From: JACCXG01 sp963834305
GTDB taxonomy: Bacteria > Acidobacteriota > Vicinamibacteria > Vicinamibacterales > 2-12-FULL-66-21
NCBI GenBank assembly: GCA_963834305.1
Contig: CAWIAX010000004.1
Coordinates: 1 to 64,000, forward strand
Reading direction: 5' to 3'
Length of the DNA stretch: 64,000 nt
Position 1 is the stretch's first letter. The number at the start of each line of letters is the position of its first letter. Made by a program: the position numbers and the translations under genes. Below, piece by piece: positions 26,921 to 37,202 of this stretch. The notes under the pieces are model-generated. The model saw nothing but the letters and a program-made list of their open reading frames with translations. It was not told where the DNA came from and made no database searches.

Positions 26921-27370
26921 TCACGCTGAAACAGTGAACGGGACGGAGGATGGTGCGGGTGGGCCGCGGACGGGCGGTTGTGGACGGGACGGCGGCCGCG
27001 GCGGCGGCGCGACGGCTTCAGGGAGGGGTACGAGCTGCTCGGCGGGGAGCGGCAGGCTGGGCGCCGGCGGTCCGCCGATCAGCGCGAGGTCGAAGTGCGC
27101 GCTGCTCGAGCGCCCGTGCTCGGGCGTCCGATCGCCAGCGTCCGACGTCGAATCGGGCAGGCTGTCGGGGGCGCCGTGGTGGTGTTCGACACCGGCACGG
27201 TGCGAGGCGGCATGCGCGCGTGCGGTGGTGCCAGCGCCGTGCGTATGGTCGTTGCGATGCGCGGCCAGATGCGCCGCCGGCCCGAGCTGAACCGTGAGCA
27301 GGAACACGACCAGCAGCATTGGCGCCGCGTCCTGGCGACGTGCCCGAACGGAGGCGCGACGGTGCTGCAT
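26921..27370 (-). CDS. His-rich exported protein
   Basis: A 149-residue protein, ATG at 27370. A hydrophobic export segment (MLLVVFLLTVQLGPAAHLAA) is followed by about 60 residues with clustered His (HRNDHTHGAG, HAASHRAGVEHHHG) and a Pro-rich C-terminus. No known enzyme motif is visible. The composition suggests metal binding in the periplasm, and the gene is the first in the operon that continues through the TonB receptor, HupE-like protein and NRPS genes. The upstream part of the frame to 27508 is an unlikely extension. Confidence 0.65.
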   Translation of the reverse strand: MQHRRASVRARRQDAAPMLLVVFLLTVQLGPAAHLAAHRNDHTHGAGTTARAHAASHRAGVEHHHGAPDSLPDSTSDAGDRTPEHGRSSSAHFDLALIGGPPAPSLPLPAEQLVPLPEAVAPPPRPPSRPQPPVRGPPAPSSVPFTVSA

Positions 27371-27563
27371 GCGCAGAGCCACAGTAACGCAGCCGCGCGG
27401 TTTCCAGAAGTGAAGAGTGGTGCGAGGCACGGGGCCGGTCCCCCTCGTGACCGCGGGGAGGCGGCGTCCGACGCCCGAGTGAGGAAGCCCGGTCGAGGGC
27501 CTTGACACGCAACCCGGCGCACGGTCGTATCTATTTGCGAACCGCTTGGGTCAGGATCTATAG
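27371..27563. promoter_or_regulatory. Divergent promoter region between NRPS/TonB operon and efflux operon
   Basis: These 193 bp separate the two longest operons of the window. A perfect TTGACA lies at 27502-27507 on the plus strand, with AT-richer TATCTA at 27528-27533; the 20-bp spacer is long, so the pair is only suggestive. AGGA seven bases before ATG 27564 is a good ribosome-binding site. No metal-box palindrome was recognised. Confidence 0.45.
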
Positions 27564-28832
27564 ATGCACACGTCAGTGGACGCCCCGGCCAGGCGACCGC
27601 GCCTGGGTCAATGGCTTATCGGGCTTCTCATATTGCTGAGCGGCGCCGCGTTCGTCTGGTACAACGACATCGGGCAGGCTCCGCAACAGGAAACGGGCGG
27701 AGGGGGCCGGGGTGGCCGCGGCGGCGGCCGCGGGGGGGACCCGCCTCCGGTGCGCGTCGTCCAGGCCGAAACGCGCAGCATCGCGGTGGCGCTCAGGGCG
27801 CTCGGCACGGTCACGCCCGTCAACACGGTCGTCGTGCGCAGCCGGCTGGACGGCGAGCTCGTCCGGGTCCACTTCACCGAGGGCCAGCGCGTGAAGGCGG
27901 GCCAGCTGCTGGCCGAAATCGACCCGCGTCCCTACCAGGTGGCCCTGGCGCAGGTCGAGGGGCAGCGGGCTGAGGACCAGGCCCGACTGAGCAACGCCCG
28001 CGCCGACCTGGAGAAGGTCCGCTCGCTGTCCGAGCGGGAGCTCATCCCCCGGCAGCAGCTCACCGCCCAGGAATCGCTGGTCAAGCAGATCGAAGGGTCG
28101 GTCCAGTCGAACGACGCGCAGGTGAGCAACGCGAAGCTGCAACTGGAGTTCACCAGGATCGAGGCGCCCATCGCCGGACGGCTCGGCCTCCGCCAGGTCG
28201 ACGTCGGCAACCTCGTCCGCGGCGGCGACGCCAGCGGCATTGTCGTCATCACGCAGATGCAGCCGATCTCGGTGCTGTTCACGGTGCCGGAGATCGAGCT
28301 GCCCGCCGTGCTCGAGGCGTTGCGTACCAACCGCGCACCCGCGGTCGAGGCCTGGGACCGCGCCGAGACGACGCTGCTGGCGACCGGCACGCTCCAGACG
28401 GTGGACAACCAGATCGACACGACTACCGGGACGATCAAGCTCCGGGCGGTCTTCCCGAACACCGACGAGCGCCTCTTCCCGAACCAGTTCGTCAACATCA
28501 ACCTGAGGCTGGCGACGCTGCGCGAGGCGACGGTCGTGCCGGCGGCCGCCATCCAGCGCGCGTCGTTCGGGACCTTCGTCTACGTCATTCAGCCCGACGG
28601 CAAGGCGACCATCCGCAAGGTGACGCTCGGGGTGTCGGAAGGTGAGCGCGTCGCCATCACGGAGGGGGTCGCCCCGGGTGAACGCGTCGTGCTCGAGGGG
28701 GTGGACGCGCTGCAGGAAGGCGTGGCGGTGGAGATCGTCGGTACGCCGCCTGCGGACGGGCCCGGGAGGGGGCAGGCCCCGGCTGGCGCCGGCGCGCCCG
28801 GGGCCGCAGGGCCAGGCAGGGGACAGCGATGA
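27564..28832 (+). CDS. mdtA: RND efflux periplasmic adaptor (MdtA-like)
   Basis: A 422-residue membrane-fusion protein with one N-terminal membrane segment (residues about 15-35) and a Gly/Arg-rich linker. VVRSRLDGELVRVHFTEGQR VKAG-type sequence forms the lipoyl half-domain, a coiled-coil hairpin follows (about 125-185), then the second lipoyl half (TRIEAPIAGRLGLRQVDVGN) and beta-barrel. The C-terminus is Gly/Pro-rich. It bridges an RND pump to the outer membrane channel. Its stop overlaps the next start (ATGA). No TolC-type gene is adjacent. Confidence 0.88.
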   Translation: MHTSVDAPARRPRLGQWLIGLLILLSGAAFVWYNDIGQAPQQETGGGGRGGRGGGRGGDPPPVRVVQAETRSIAVALRALGTVTPVNTVVVRSRLDGELVRVHFTEGQRVKAGQLLAEIDPRPYQVALAQVEGQRAEDQARLSNARADLEKVRSLSERELIPRQQLTAQESLVKQIEGSVQSNDAQVSNAKLQLEFTRIEAPIAGRLGLRQVDVGNLVRGGDASGIVVITQMQPISVLFTVPEIELPAVLEALRTNRAPAVEAWDRAETTLLATGTLQTVDNQIDTTTGTIKLRAVFPNTDERLFPNQFVNINLRLATLREATVVPAAAIQRASFGTFVYVIQPDGKATIRKVTLGVSEGERVAITEGVAPGERVVLEGVDALQEGVAVEIVGTPPADGPGRGQAPAGAGAPGAAGPGRGQR

Positions 28833-31800
28833 ACATCTCCCGCCCGTTCATCCTGCGGCCGGTCGCCACCACGCTGTTGATGGCCGCGCTGCTGCTCTCT
28901 GGAGGGCTGGCCTACCGCCTGCTGCCGGTCTCGGCGCTTCCGCAGGTCGATTACCCCACCATCCGCGTGCTGGCGTTCTACCCCGGCGCGAGCCCCGAGG
29001 TGATGACCAGCGCCGTCACCGCACCGCTCGAGCGCCAGTTCGGCCAGATGCCGGGCCTGGATCAGATGTCGTCGACCAGCTCGGGCGGCGCATCGGTGAT
29101 CACCCTGCGGTTCTCGCTCGACAAGCCCATCGAGGTCGCCGAGCAGGAAGTGCAGGCGGCGATCAACGCGGCCAGCAATCTGCTGCCCAACGACCTGCCC
29201 CAGCCGCCGGTGTACAACAAGGTGAATCCTGCCGACACACCGGTGCTGACGCTGGCCGTGACGTCGCCGACCATGCCGCTGCCCGAGGTCTACGACCTCG
29301 TCGACACGCGGGTGGCGCAGAAACTGTCGCAGCTGCCGGGCGTCGGCCTCGTGAGCCTCGCCGGCGGGCAGCGTCCGGCCGTGCGCATCCAGGCCAACCC
29401 GCAGGCCCTGGCGGCCCACAACCTGAACCTCCAGAGCCTGCGCAATGTGGTCGCGGCCGCCAACGTCAACCAGCCGAAGGGCAACTTCGACGGGCCCGAG
29501 CGGTCGTTCATGCTCGACGCGAACGATCAGCTGCGCTCGGCCGACGCGTATCGCGACCTGATCATCGCCTACAGCGGCGGCGCGCCGCTCCGCCTCTCGG
29601 ACGTCGCCGAGGTGGTCGACGGCGCGGAGAATACCCGGCTCGGCGCCTGGGCCGGCGACCTGCCGGCCGTGCTGGTGAACGTCCAGCGCCAGCCCGGCGC
29701 CAACGTCATCGACGTCGTCAATCGCATCAACGAGCTGCTGCCGGGACTGACGGCCAGCCTGCCGTCGACGCTGACGGTGTCCGTCCTCAGCGACCGGACG
29801 CACACCATCCGCGCGTCGGTCACCGCCGTCCAGCACGAGCTGATGTTCGCGATTGCTCTGGTCGTGGCCGTGACCTTCGTGTTCCTGCGCAGCGTCCAGG
29901 CCACGATCATCCCCAGCGTCGTCGTGCCGCTGTCGCTGGTCGGCACGTTCGGCGTGATGTATCTCGCCGGCTTCTCGATCAACAACCTCACGCTGATGGC
30001 CCTGACCATCGCCACCGGGTTCGTGGTCGACGACGCCATCGTGATGGTGGAGAACATCGCCCGCTATCTGGAAGAAGGCGCGACGCCGATGGAGGCGGCG
30101 CTCGTCGGCGCCCGGCAGATCGGGTTCACGCTGGTCTCGCTGACCATCTCGCTCATCGCCGTCCTGATCCCGCTGCTGTTCATGGCGGACGTCGTCGGCC
30201 GTCTCTTCCGCGAGTTCGCCATCACCTTGGCGGTGTCGATTCTCATCTCGCTGGTGGTGTCGCTCACGCTGACGCCGATGATGTGCGCGCGGCTGCTCAA
30301 GGCCGAGCACGCCGAGGAGCACGGGCGCCTCTATCACCTCACGGGCCGCTTCTTCGACGGGATGATCGCGTGGTACGGCCGAATGCTCACCGTGTCGCTG
30401 CGCTACCAGACGGTGACGCTGCTGGTCGCGGTCGCGACCCTGGCGCTGACGGTGGGGCTGTACGTGATCGTGCCGAAGGGCTTCTTCCCGGTGCAGGACA
30501 CCGGCGCGATCCAGGTGATCACCGAGGCGCCGCAGTCGGTGTCGTTCGCGGCCATGGCCGAGCGGCAGCGGACCGCCGCCCGGGCCATCCTCGAGGAGCC
30601 CGACGTCCACGGCCTGTCCTCGTTCATCGGCGTCGACGGCGCCAACGCGACCTTGAACAGCGGCCGCATGCTGGTGACGCTGACGCCGCGCGACGAGCGG
30701 TCCCGCAGCGCGGCCGAGATCATCGCGGCCCTGCGCGAGCGCGTCCGGCGCGTGCCCGGGATCGCCGTCTACATGCAGCCGGTGCAGGACCTCACCATCG
30801 AGGACCGGGTGAGCCGCACCCAGTTCCAGTTCACGCTCGAGGATCCGGACGCGAGCCGGCTCGGGGAGTGGGTGCCCAGGCTGGTCGAGCGGCTGCAGCA
30901 GTCCCCCTACCTGGCCGACGTGGCCAGCGATCTTCAGGACCGCGGCCTGCAGGCCTTCCTCGACATCGACCGCGACGCCGCCAGCCGCCTCGGCATCCGG
31001 GTCGCGGCCATCGACGATGCGCTCTACGATGCCTTCGGCCAGCGGCTGATCTCGACGATCTACACCCAGGCCAATCAGTACCGCGTCGTGCTCGAGGTGG
31101 CGCCGCGCTTCCAGATCGGTCCCGACGCGCTCGGCCAGGTGTTCGTCGCCACCGCCGACGGACAGCAGATTCCGCTGTCCAACATCGCCAGCATCGAGCA
31201 TCGCAACACCGCGCTCGTCATCAACCACGCCGGGCAGTTCCCGGCGGTGACCATGTCGTTCAATATGGCGCCGGGGGCGTCGCTCGGCGAGGCCGTCGAG
31301 GCCATCGAAGCGGCGCAGCGCGACCTCGGGATGCCGGCGAGCATCCAGACGACGTTCCAGGGGGCCGCCGCGGCGTTCCGGGCGTCGCTCGACAGCACGC
31401 TCTTCCTCGTCCTCGCCGCGATCCTCACGATGTACGTCGTCCTCGGCGTGCTCTACGAGAGCTACATCCACCCGATCACGATTCTCTCGACGCTGCCCTC
31501 CGCCGGCGTCGGCGCCCTGCTGGCGCTGCTCTTCACCGGCACCGATCTCAGCCTGATCGCCGTCATCGGCATCATCCTGCTCATCGGCATCGTGAAGAAG
31601 AACGCGATCATGATGATCGACTTCGCGCTCGACGCCGAGCGCAGCGAAGGCCTGAGCCCGCACGACGCCATCTACAAGGCGGCGCTGCTGCGCTTCCGGC
31701 CGATCCTGATGACGACGCTGGCGGCGCTGTTCGGCGCGCTGCCGCTGATGCTGTCGACGGGGTCCGGCGCCGAGATGCGCCAGCCGCTCGGGCTGGTCAT

Positions 31801-31933
31801 GGTCGGCGGCCTGCTCCTCAGCCAGGTGCTGACGCTGTTCACCACCCCGGCAATCTACCTGTTCTTCGACCGTCTCGGCCGCACCTGGTGGCGGTCGTCG
31901 CGGCCGCTCGAAGTGAAGGGGGCGACGGCATGA
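28829..31933 (+). CDS. mdtB: RND multidrug efflux permease (MdtB-like)
   Basis: A 1034-residue RND pump with 12 expected membrane segments and two large periplasmic loops. MNISRPFILRPVATTLLMAA is the usual start; GFVVDDAIVMVENIARYLEE contains the proton-relay Asp pair in TM4; KGFFPVQDTG lies before the second docking region; and MYVVLGVLYESYIHPITILS starts the C-terminal membrane half. Together with the following gene it forms the heteromeric MdtBC-type pump. It overlaps both neighbours by ATGA. The substrates are unknown; export of the peptide cluster's product from the divergent operon is possible but unproven. Confidence 0.9.
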   Translation: MNISRPFILRPVATTLLMAALLLSGGLAYRLLPVSALPQVDYPTIRVLAFYPGASPEVMTSAVTAPLERQFGQMPGLDQMSSTSSGGASVITLRFSLDKPIEVAEQEVQAAINAASNLLPNDLPQPPVYNKVNPADTPVLTLAVTSPTMPLPEVYDLVDTRVAQKLSQLPGVGLVSLAGGQRPAVRIQANPQALAAHNLNLQSLRNVVAAANVNQPKGNFDGPERSFMLDANDQLRSADAYRDLIIAYSGGAPLRLSDVAEVVDGAENTRLGAWAGDLPAVLVNVQRQPGANVIDVVNRINELLPGLTASLPSTLTVSVLSDRTHTIRASVTAVQHELMFAIALVVAVTFVFLRSVQATIIPSVVVPLSLVGTFGVMYLAGFSINNLTLMALTIATGFVVDDAIVMVENIARYLEEGATPMEAALVGARQIGFTLVSLTISLIAVLIPLLFMADVVGRLFREFAITLAVSILISLVVSLTLTPMMCARLLKAEHAEEHGRLYHLTGRFFDGMIAWYGRMLTVSLRYQTVTLLVAVATLALTVGLYVIVPKGFFPVQDTGAIQVITEAPQSVSFAAMAERQRTAARAILEEPDVHGLSSFIGVDGANATLNSGRMLVTLTPRDERSRSAAEIIAALRERVRRVPGIAVYMQPVQDLTIEDRVSRTQFQFTLEDPDASRLGEWVPRLVERLQQSPYLADVASDLQDRGLQAFLDIDRDAASRLGIRVAAIDDALYDAFGQRLISTIYTQANQYRVVLEVAPRFQIGPDALGQVFVATADGQQIPLSNIASIEHRNTALVINHAGQFPAVTMSFNMAPGASLGEAVEAIEAAQRDLGMPASIQTTFQGAAAAFRASLDSTLFLVLAAILTMYVVLGVLYESYIHPITILSTLPSAGVGALLALLFTGTDLSLIAVIGIILLIGIVKKNAIMMIDFALDAERSEGLSPHDAIYKAALLRFRPILMTTLAALFGALPLMLSTGSGAEMRQPLGLVMVGGLLLSQVLTLFTTPAIYLFFDRLGRTWWRSSRPLEVKGATA

Positions 31934-34900
31934 ACCTCTCGGCACCGTTCATCACCCGGCCTGTCGCGACCACGCTGCTGAGCCTCTCGGTGGTGGCGGT
32001 GGGCGCCCTCGGCTACACGCTGCTGCCGGTGTCGCCGTTGCCGCAGCTCGACTTTCCCGGCGATCACGGTGTCGGCCTCCCTGCCCGGCGCCAGTCCCGA
32101 AACCATGGCGTCGTCGGTGGCGACGCCGCTCGAGCGCGCCCTCGGCACCATCGCCGGCGTGAACGAGATCAGGTCGCAGAGCTCGCAGGGATCGACGCGC
32201 GTCATCATCCAGTTCGACCTCGACAAGAACATCGATTCGGCCGCGCGCGAGGTGCAGGCCGCCATCAACGCGTCCCGGTCGCTGCTGCCGAGCTCGCTGC
32301 CGGGCATGCCGTCGTACCGGAAGATCAACCCGTCACAGGCGCCGATCATGCTGCTGGCGCTGACCTCCGAGACCGCGTCGACGAGTCAGCTCTACGACCT
32401 GGCGTCGACGGTGCTGGCCCAGAAGGTCGCGCAGGTCACCGGCGTCGGCGACGTCACGGTGGGCGGCGGATCGCTGCCGGCGGTGCGGGTGGAGCTCCAG
32501 CCGCAGGCCCTCACGCAGTACGGCATCTCGCTCGACGAGGTCCGCCAGGCCATCAGCAGCGCGAACCTGCGGCGGCCGAAAGGCATGGTCGAGGACAGCG
32601 ACCGGCACTGGCTGATTCAAGCCAGCGACCAGCTGGTGACGGCGGAGGAGTATCAGCCGGTCGTCATCGCCTACCGCAACGGCGCGCCGGTGCGGCTGTC
32701 CGACGTCGCCCGGGTCTACGACGGCGTCGAGGACCGCTACAACTCGGGCTACTTCAACGACAAGCCGGCGGTGCTCCTGGTCGTGAGCCGCCAGGCGCAG
32801 GCCAACATCATCGCCACGGTCGACGGCGTCAGGGCGCAGCTGCCGGCGCTGCGGGCCTTCCTGCCGGCGGGCGTGTCGCTCGACATCGCGAGCGACCGAT
32901 CGCCGACCATCCGGGCAACGCTGCGCGAGGCGCAGCACACGCTGCTCATCGCCGTCGCGCTCGTCATCCTCGTGGTGCTGCTGTTCCTGGGCAGGCTGCG
33001 CGCCGCGCTGATCCCGGTGGCGGCGGTGCCCGTAGCGCTGGTTGGCAGCTGTGCGGTGATGTATCTCTGGGGCTTCTCGCTGAACAACCTGTCGCTGATG
33101 GCGCTCATCGTCGCGACCGGCCTCGTCGTGGACGACGCGATCGTCGTGCTGGAGAACATCAACCGCCACGTCGAGGCGGGGAAGGCGCCGCTCGCCGCCG
33201 CCTTTGCCGGCTCCCGGGAGGTCGGCTTCACGCTGCTCTCGATGAACCTGTCGATCGTGGCGGTCTTCGTCTCGATCCTGTTCATGGGCGGCATCGTCGA
33301 GCGCCTGTTCCGCGAGTTCTCGATCACGCTGGTGTCGGCCATCCTCATCTCGCTGGTGGTGTCGATCACGCTGACGCCGATGCTCTGCGCGCGCTGGCTC
33401 GTGGCCCGCGACGCCGCGCCGGGGCGGCTGCAGGCGGTCAGCGACCGCGTGTTCGGCTGGCTGCGGGGCGGCTACGCGCGCACGCTCGACTGGGCGCTGG
33501 CGCATTCGCCCATCGTGCTGATGCTCTTCATCGGCGTCGCGGCCTTCACCGTGCATCTCTACATCAACGCGCCCAAGAGCTTCCTGCCGGACCAGGACAC
33601 CGGGCAGCTCGGCGGCTTCATCCGCGGCGACGACGGCATGTCGTTCCAGCTCATGCAGCCGAAGATCGACGCGTTCCGCAAGGCCGTGCTGCAGGACCCG
33701 GCGGTGGAGAACGTCTCCGGTTTCATCGGCGGCGGCCGCGGCATCAACAACGCGCAGCTGTTCGTGCGCCTCAAGCCGCTCGACGAGCGCCAGGAATCGG
33801 CCCAGCTCGTCGCCGAACGTATCCGCCGCAACCTGCCGAAAGTCCCCGGCGCGCGCCTCTGGCTCAACGTCGACCAGGACATCCGTTTCGGCGGCGGTTT
33901 CGGCGGCGGCTCGTATCAGTACACGCTGCGGTCGGACAGCCTGTCCGAGCTGCGGGTGTGGGCCGAGCGCGTGCGGGACGCGCTCAAGCCGCTGCCCGAG
34001 CTGACCGGCATCGAGGACGAACTGGTCTCGAGCCAGCAGATCACGCTCGAGGTCGATCGCGAGGCGGCGCGCCGGCTCGGCATCGAGATGGCCACGGTGA
34101 CGCAGGCGCTCAACAACGCCTTCGGCCAGCGGCAGGTCTCGACGATCTACAACGCGATGAACCAGTACCGTGTCGTGATGGAGGTCGCCCCGCAGTTCGC
34201 GCAGGGGCCGGAATCGCTCGACCAGGTGTACGTCGTGACCGCCACGGGCAGCCGCGTCCCGTTGTCGGCGTTCAGCGGCTACACGCGGACGTCGGCCAAC
34301 GACCGGATCAGCCGCAGCGACCAGTTCGCGTCCGAGAACGTCTCGTTCGAGCTCGCGCCCGGCGTCAGCCTGAGCCAGGCCGAGACGGCCATCAACCGCG
34401 CGGTGTCGCGGCTCACGCTGCCGACCTCGATCCAGGGGCGCCTGGAGGGCAACGCCAGGCTGTTCACGCAGATGCAGGGGAACCAGGCTCTCGCCATCCT
34501 CGGCACGCTGCTGATCGTGTTCATCGTGCTTGGCGTGCTCTACGAGAGTTACCTGCACCCGCTGACGATCCTGTCCACGCTGCCGTCGGCGGGGGCCGGC
34601 GCGCTGCTGGCGCTACTCCTGCTCGAAACGGAGTTCAGCCTGGTCGCGCTGCTCGGCCTGTTCCTGCTCATCGGCGTGGTGATGAAGAACGCGATCCTGA
34701 TGATCGACGTCGCGCTGCAGCGCGAGCGCGAGGGCGGCCTGACCCCGGACGAAGCGATCCGCGAGGCGTGCCTCCTCCGCCTCCGGCCGATCCTGATGAC
34801 GACGATGTCGGCGATGCTGGGGGCGCTGCCGCTGATGCTGCGCTCGGGCGAAGGCGCCGAGCTGCGGCAGCCGCTCGGTATCGCCATCGTCGGCGGCCTG

Positions 34901-35122
34901 GCGGTGAGCCAGGTGCTTACGCTCTATACGACGCCGGTCGTCTACCTCTATCTGGAGAAGATCCGCGTGCGCGTCAACCGGCGCCGCGGGCACACGCTTG
35001 CCGACGAGGTCGTCCGGGACGGCCGGCCGGGACCGACGCGAGCCTGCCGCTCCGGCCCTTGTGAATCGAAGCGGCCGCACGCCAACTGCTCGTGGCAGCC
35101 CCATGGCCGGCCGGCCTGCTGA
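31930..35122 (+). CDS. mdtC: RND multidrug efflux permease (MdtC-like), frameshifted near the start
   Basis: The gene starts ATG at 31930 (MNLSAPFITRPVATTLLSLS), overlapping mdtB by ATGA. After PLPQLDFP the frame changes: an extra G at 32059 or 32060 moves the conserved ITVSASLPGASPETMAS into another frame, which is then open to 35122 (from GTG 32069, 1017 aa). Without the extra base the protein would be about 1063 residues. GLVVDDAIVVLENINRHVE holds the proton-relay Asp pair, and the two-fold RND layout is complete. Either this is a sequencing error or mdtC is broken and the pump lacks one half. The rest of the gene shows no decay, which favours error. Confidence 0.85.
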
Positions 35123-35265
35123 CGGCCGCCGGGCCTCTACCTGCCCGCCATGCGCCGACTTTCTGCTGGCTGCGCGGGGCGACACTGGTCAGAATTCGGG
35201 GATTGGTTGAGAGTAGCCGGCAACCACGCTCCGCGGTGATAGCGGTGATTCACGAGAGGTAGGTT

Positions 35266-35941
35266 ATGAACAGGCGCGAGTTCGTCATCTCGACTTCTGG
35301 CGTGGCCGTTGCGCTCTTCGCTCCCCGTCAGAGTCGCCGGGCAGAACAAGGCCGTCGAAGCCGACCTCGGCTCCCTGGCCGACGGGAAAGGCCTCAACGC
35401 GTCCAAACGGGAGATCAGCCGTCTCACCGACGGGCCCCGCAAAGGTGTCCGCCTGAGCGAAGCCCCGGGCGAAGGGCCCGCCTACCTGCCGGGAATCGAG
35501 CTCGCCGACGGCACCATCGAGTTGGATCTGAAGGGCAGGGACGTTCAAGGCGCCAGCTTCATCGGCGTGGCGTTTCATGGCGTCGACGGCACGACCTACG
35601 ACGCGATCTACTTCCGTCCGTTCAACTTCAAGACCGATGACCAGGCGCGTGTCCTGCGCGCCGTCCAGTACATTTCCCATCCCGCCCATCCGTGGCAGAA
35701 GCTGCGAGCGGAACACCCGGGCCAGTACGAGAAGCCCGTCAAGCCGGTGCCCGATCCGAACGCCTGGTTCCATGCCCGGGTGGTTGTCGCGAGCCCCAAG
35801 GTCAGCGTCTTCGTAGACGACGCGAAGGAGCCTTGTCTGACTGTCACTCAACTGAGCGACCGGAAGAAGGGCCTGGTCGGCATCTGGGTGGGCAATACCT
35901 CCGGCGGGGACTTCGCCAACTTCAGGATCGTTCCCGCCTGA
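35266..35941 (+). CDS. DUF1080/LamG-like secreted protein, frameshifted at signal peptide
   Basis: ATG 35266 encodes MNRREFVISTSGVAVALFA, a signal peptide. The mature part, beginning LPVRVAGQNKAVEADLG, is in another frame, which is open from TTG 35309 to 35941 (210 aa). The switch occurs around 35318-35328, at a CTCCCC run. The mature protein has ELADGTIELDLKGRDVQGAS, TYDAIYFRPFNFK and NTSGGDFANFRI, a beta-jelly-roll like the DUF1080 (3-keto-disaccharide hydrolase) or LamG families. Its function is probably carbohydrate-related and extracytoplasmic. A missing two bases or one extra base would restore one continuous frame; sequencing error is likely. Confidence 0.7.
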
Positions 35942-35995
35942 CGCCATTGCGGCTGCCGACGCAAAGCAGCAGCCCCGGCGCTGGTCACCATTTCC

Positions 35996-37051
35996 ATGAT
36001 CGACAACACCATCGAACAGGCCGAGTATCGCGGCGAGGCCCTCGCCGTTCGCGGCGTGCTCGGTGGACTGCTCATGGGCCTCGCGAATCTCGTGCCCGGT
36101 ATCTCCGGCGGCACGATGTTGCTGGCGACCGGCGTCTACCCGCATTTCATCCGCGGCATCGCCGAGATCTCCACGTTCACCTTTCGCGCCAAGACGCTGC
36201 TCACGCTCGCATGCATCGTGGGAGCCGCGCTGGCGGCGGTGCTCCTCTTCGCGGGCCTCGTCGGAGGGCTGGTCGTGAGCCACCGCTGGATCATGTACAG
36301 CCTGTTCATCGGGCTGACGCTCGGTGGCGTTCCGATCCTGTGGAGGATGGTGAAGCCCGCGGACGGACTCGTCCTCGGGGCCGCGATCGGAGGGATTGCC
36401 GTCATGGCCGCGATGGCGTTCATCGGGCCCTCCGGTGCGGGAGCGGCCGCGGACGGCGGCCACGCTTACGGGATGTATTTCGTGGCGGGGCTGGCGGGTG
36501 CCTCCGCAATGGTCCTGCCCGGTATTTCCGGCGGCTATCTGCTGCTCATCCTGGGTCAGTACATCACGCTGCTGACCGCGGTGGCGACGGTGAAGGACGG
36601 CCTGCGCGGCGGCGATCTGCCGATGATCCTCGACGCGATGCATGTGATCGTCCCGTTGGGGTCCGGCGTGGTGATCGGCGTCGTCGGCGTCAGTAATCTC
36701 ATCAAAGTCCTGCTGGAGCGGTTCGCCCGGCCGACCCTGGGCGTGCTCCTCGGCCTGCTGCTCGGTGCCGTCATCGGGCTCTGGCCCTTTCAGCATGGTG
36801 TGCCGCCAGGGGAGGGCACGGCCTTCCGCGGCGATCGGGTCGTCGTCGATGACGGCCGCCTCATGATGGAGCGCACCAGGCGCCCGATCGAGGCCAGGGA
36901 CTACGACACGGCCACGTTCGTACCGACAGCAGGGCAGGTTGGCGTGTCCCTCCTGTTCATTGCCCTCGGCTTCGTCGTGGCCACCATGGTGGCCCATCTG
37001 GGCAGCGGCAGTCCGGAGCGGATGACCTCCGGACCGCCGTCCCGAACGTGA
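35996..37051 (+). CDS. DUF368 membrane protein (undecaprenyl-phosphate translocase-like)
   Basis: A 351-residue protein with about eight to nine hydrophobic segments. The hallmark repeat of the family appears twice: NLVPGISGGTMLLATG (about 32-47) and MVLPGISGGYLLLILGQY (about 173-190). DUF368 proteins (PopT) recycle undecaprenyl phosphate, the lipid carrier for cell-wall and polysaccharide units, back across the membrane. The first ATG after the upstream gene, 54 bp away, is used. It is not in an obvious operon with polysaccharide genes here. Confidence 0.85.
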   Translation: MIDNTIEQAEYRGEALAVRGVLGGLLMGLANLVPGISGGTMLLATGVYPHFIRGIAEISTFTFRAKTLLTLACIVGAALAAVLLFAGLVGGLVVSHRWIMYSLFIGLTLGGVPILWRMVKPADGLVLGAAIGGIAVMAAMAFIGPSGAGAAADGGHAYGMYFVAGLAGASAMVLPGISGGYLLLILGQYITLLTAVATVKDGLRGGDLPMILDAMHVIVPLGSGVVIGVVGVSNLIKVLLERFARPTLGVLLGLLLGAVIGLWPFQHGVPPGEGTAFRGDRVVVDDGRLMMERTRRPIEARDYDTATFVPTAGQVGVSLLFIALGFVVATMVAHLGSGSPERMTSGPPSRT

Positions 37052-37202
37052 CCGGACAGGGACGACTCATCGCGCGGTGACCATCCGCCGCGGGTTTCTT
37101 AGCTTGAACATCTCGCTGCCTCGTGACTCCCTGACTCTGCGTGCGCCGTCGGCGAAGGTTCCGCGTCGGCGGCACGCACCGTCTGTCGGCCGCGGTCGCT
37201 GG

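Noticed and set aside
28589..31945. Very long minus-strand frame (1118 codons) opposite mdtB
   Set aside because: It is an antisense shadow of high-GC codon usage; the product is a low-complexity Arg/His/Glu-rich string, while the plus strand encodes a complete RND pump.
28642..35064. 2140-codon plus-strand frame over mdtB and mdtC
   Set aside because: It carries the real first 43 codons of mdtC by chance of frame, but otherwise translates to Arg/Ala/Gly-rich shadow sequence.
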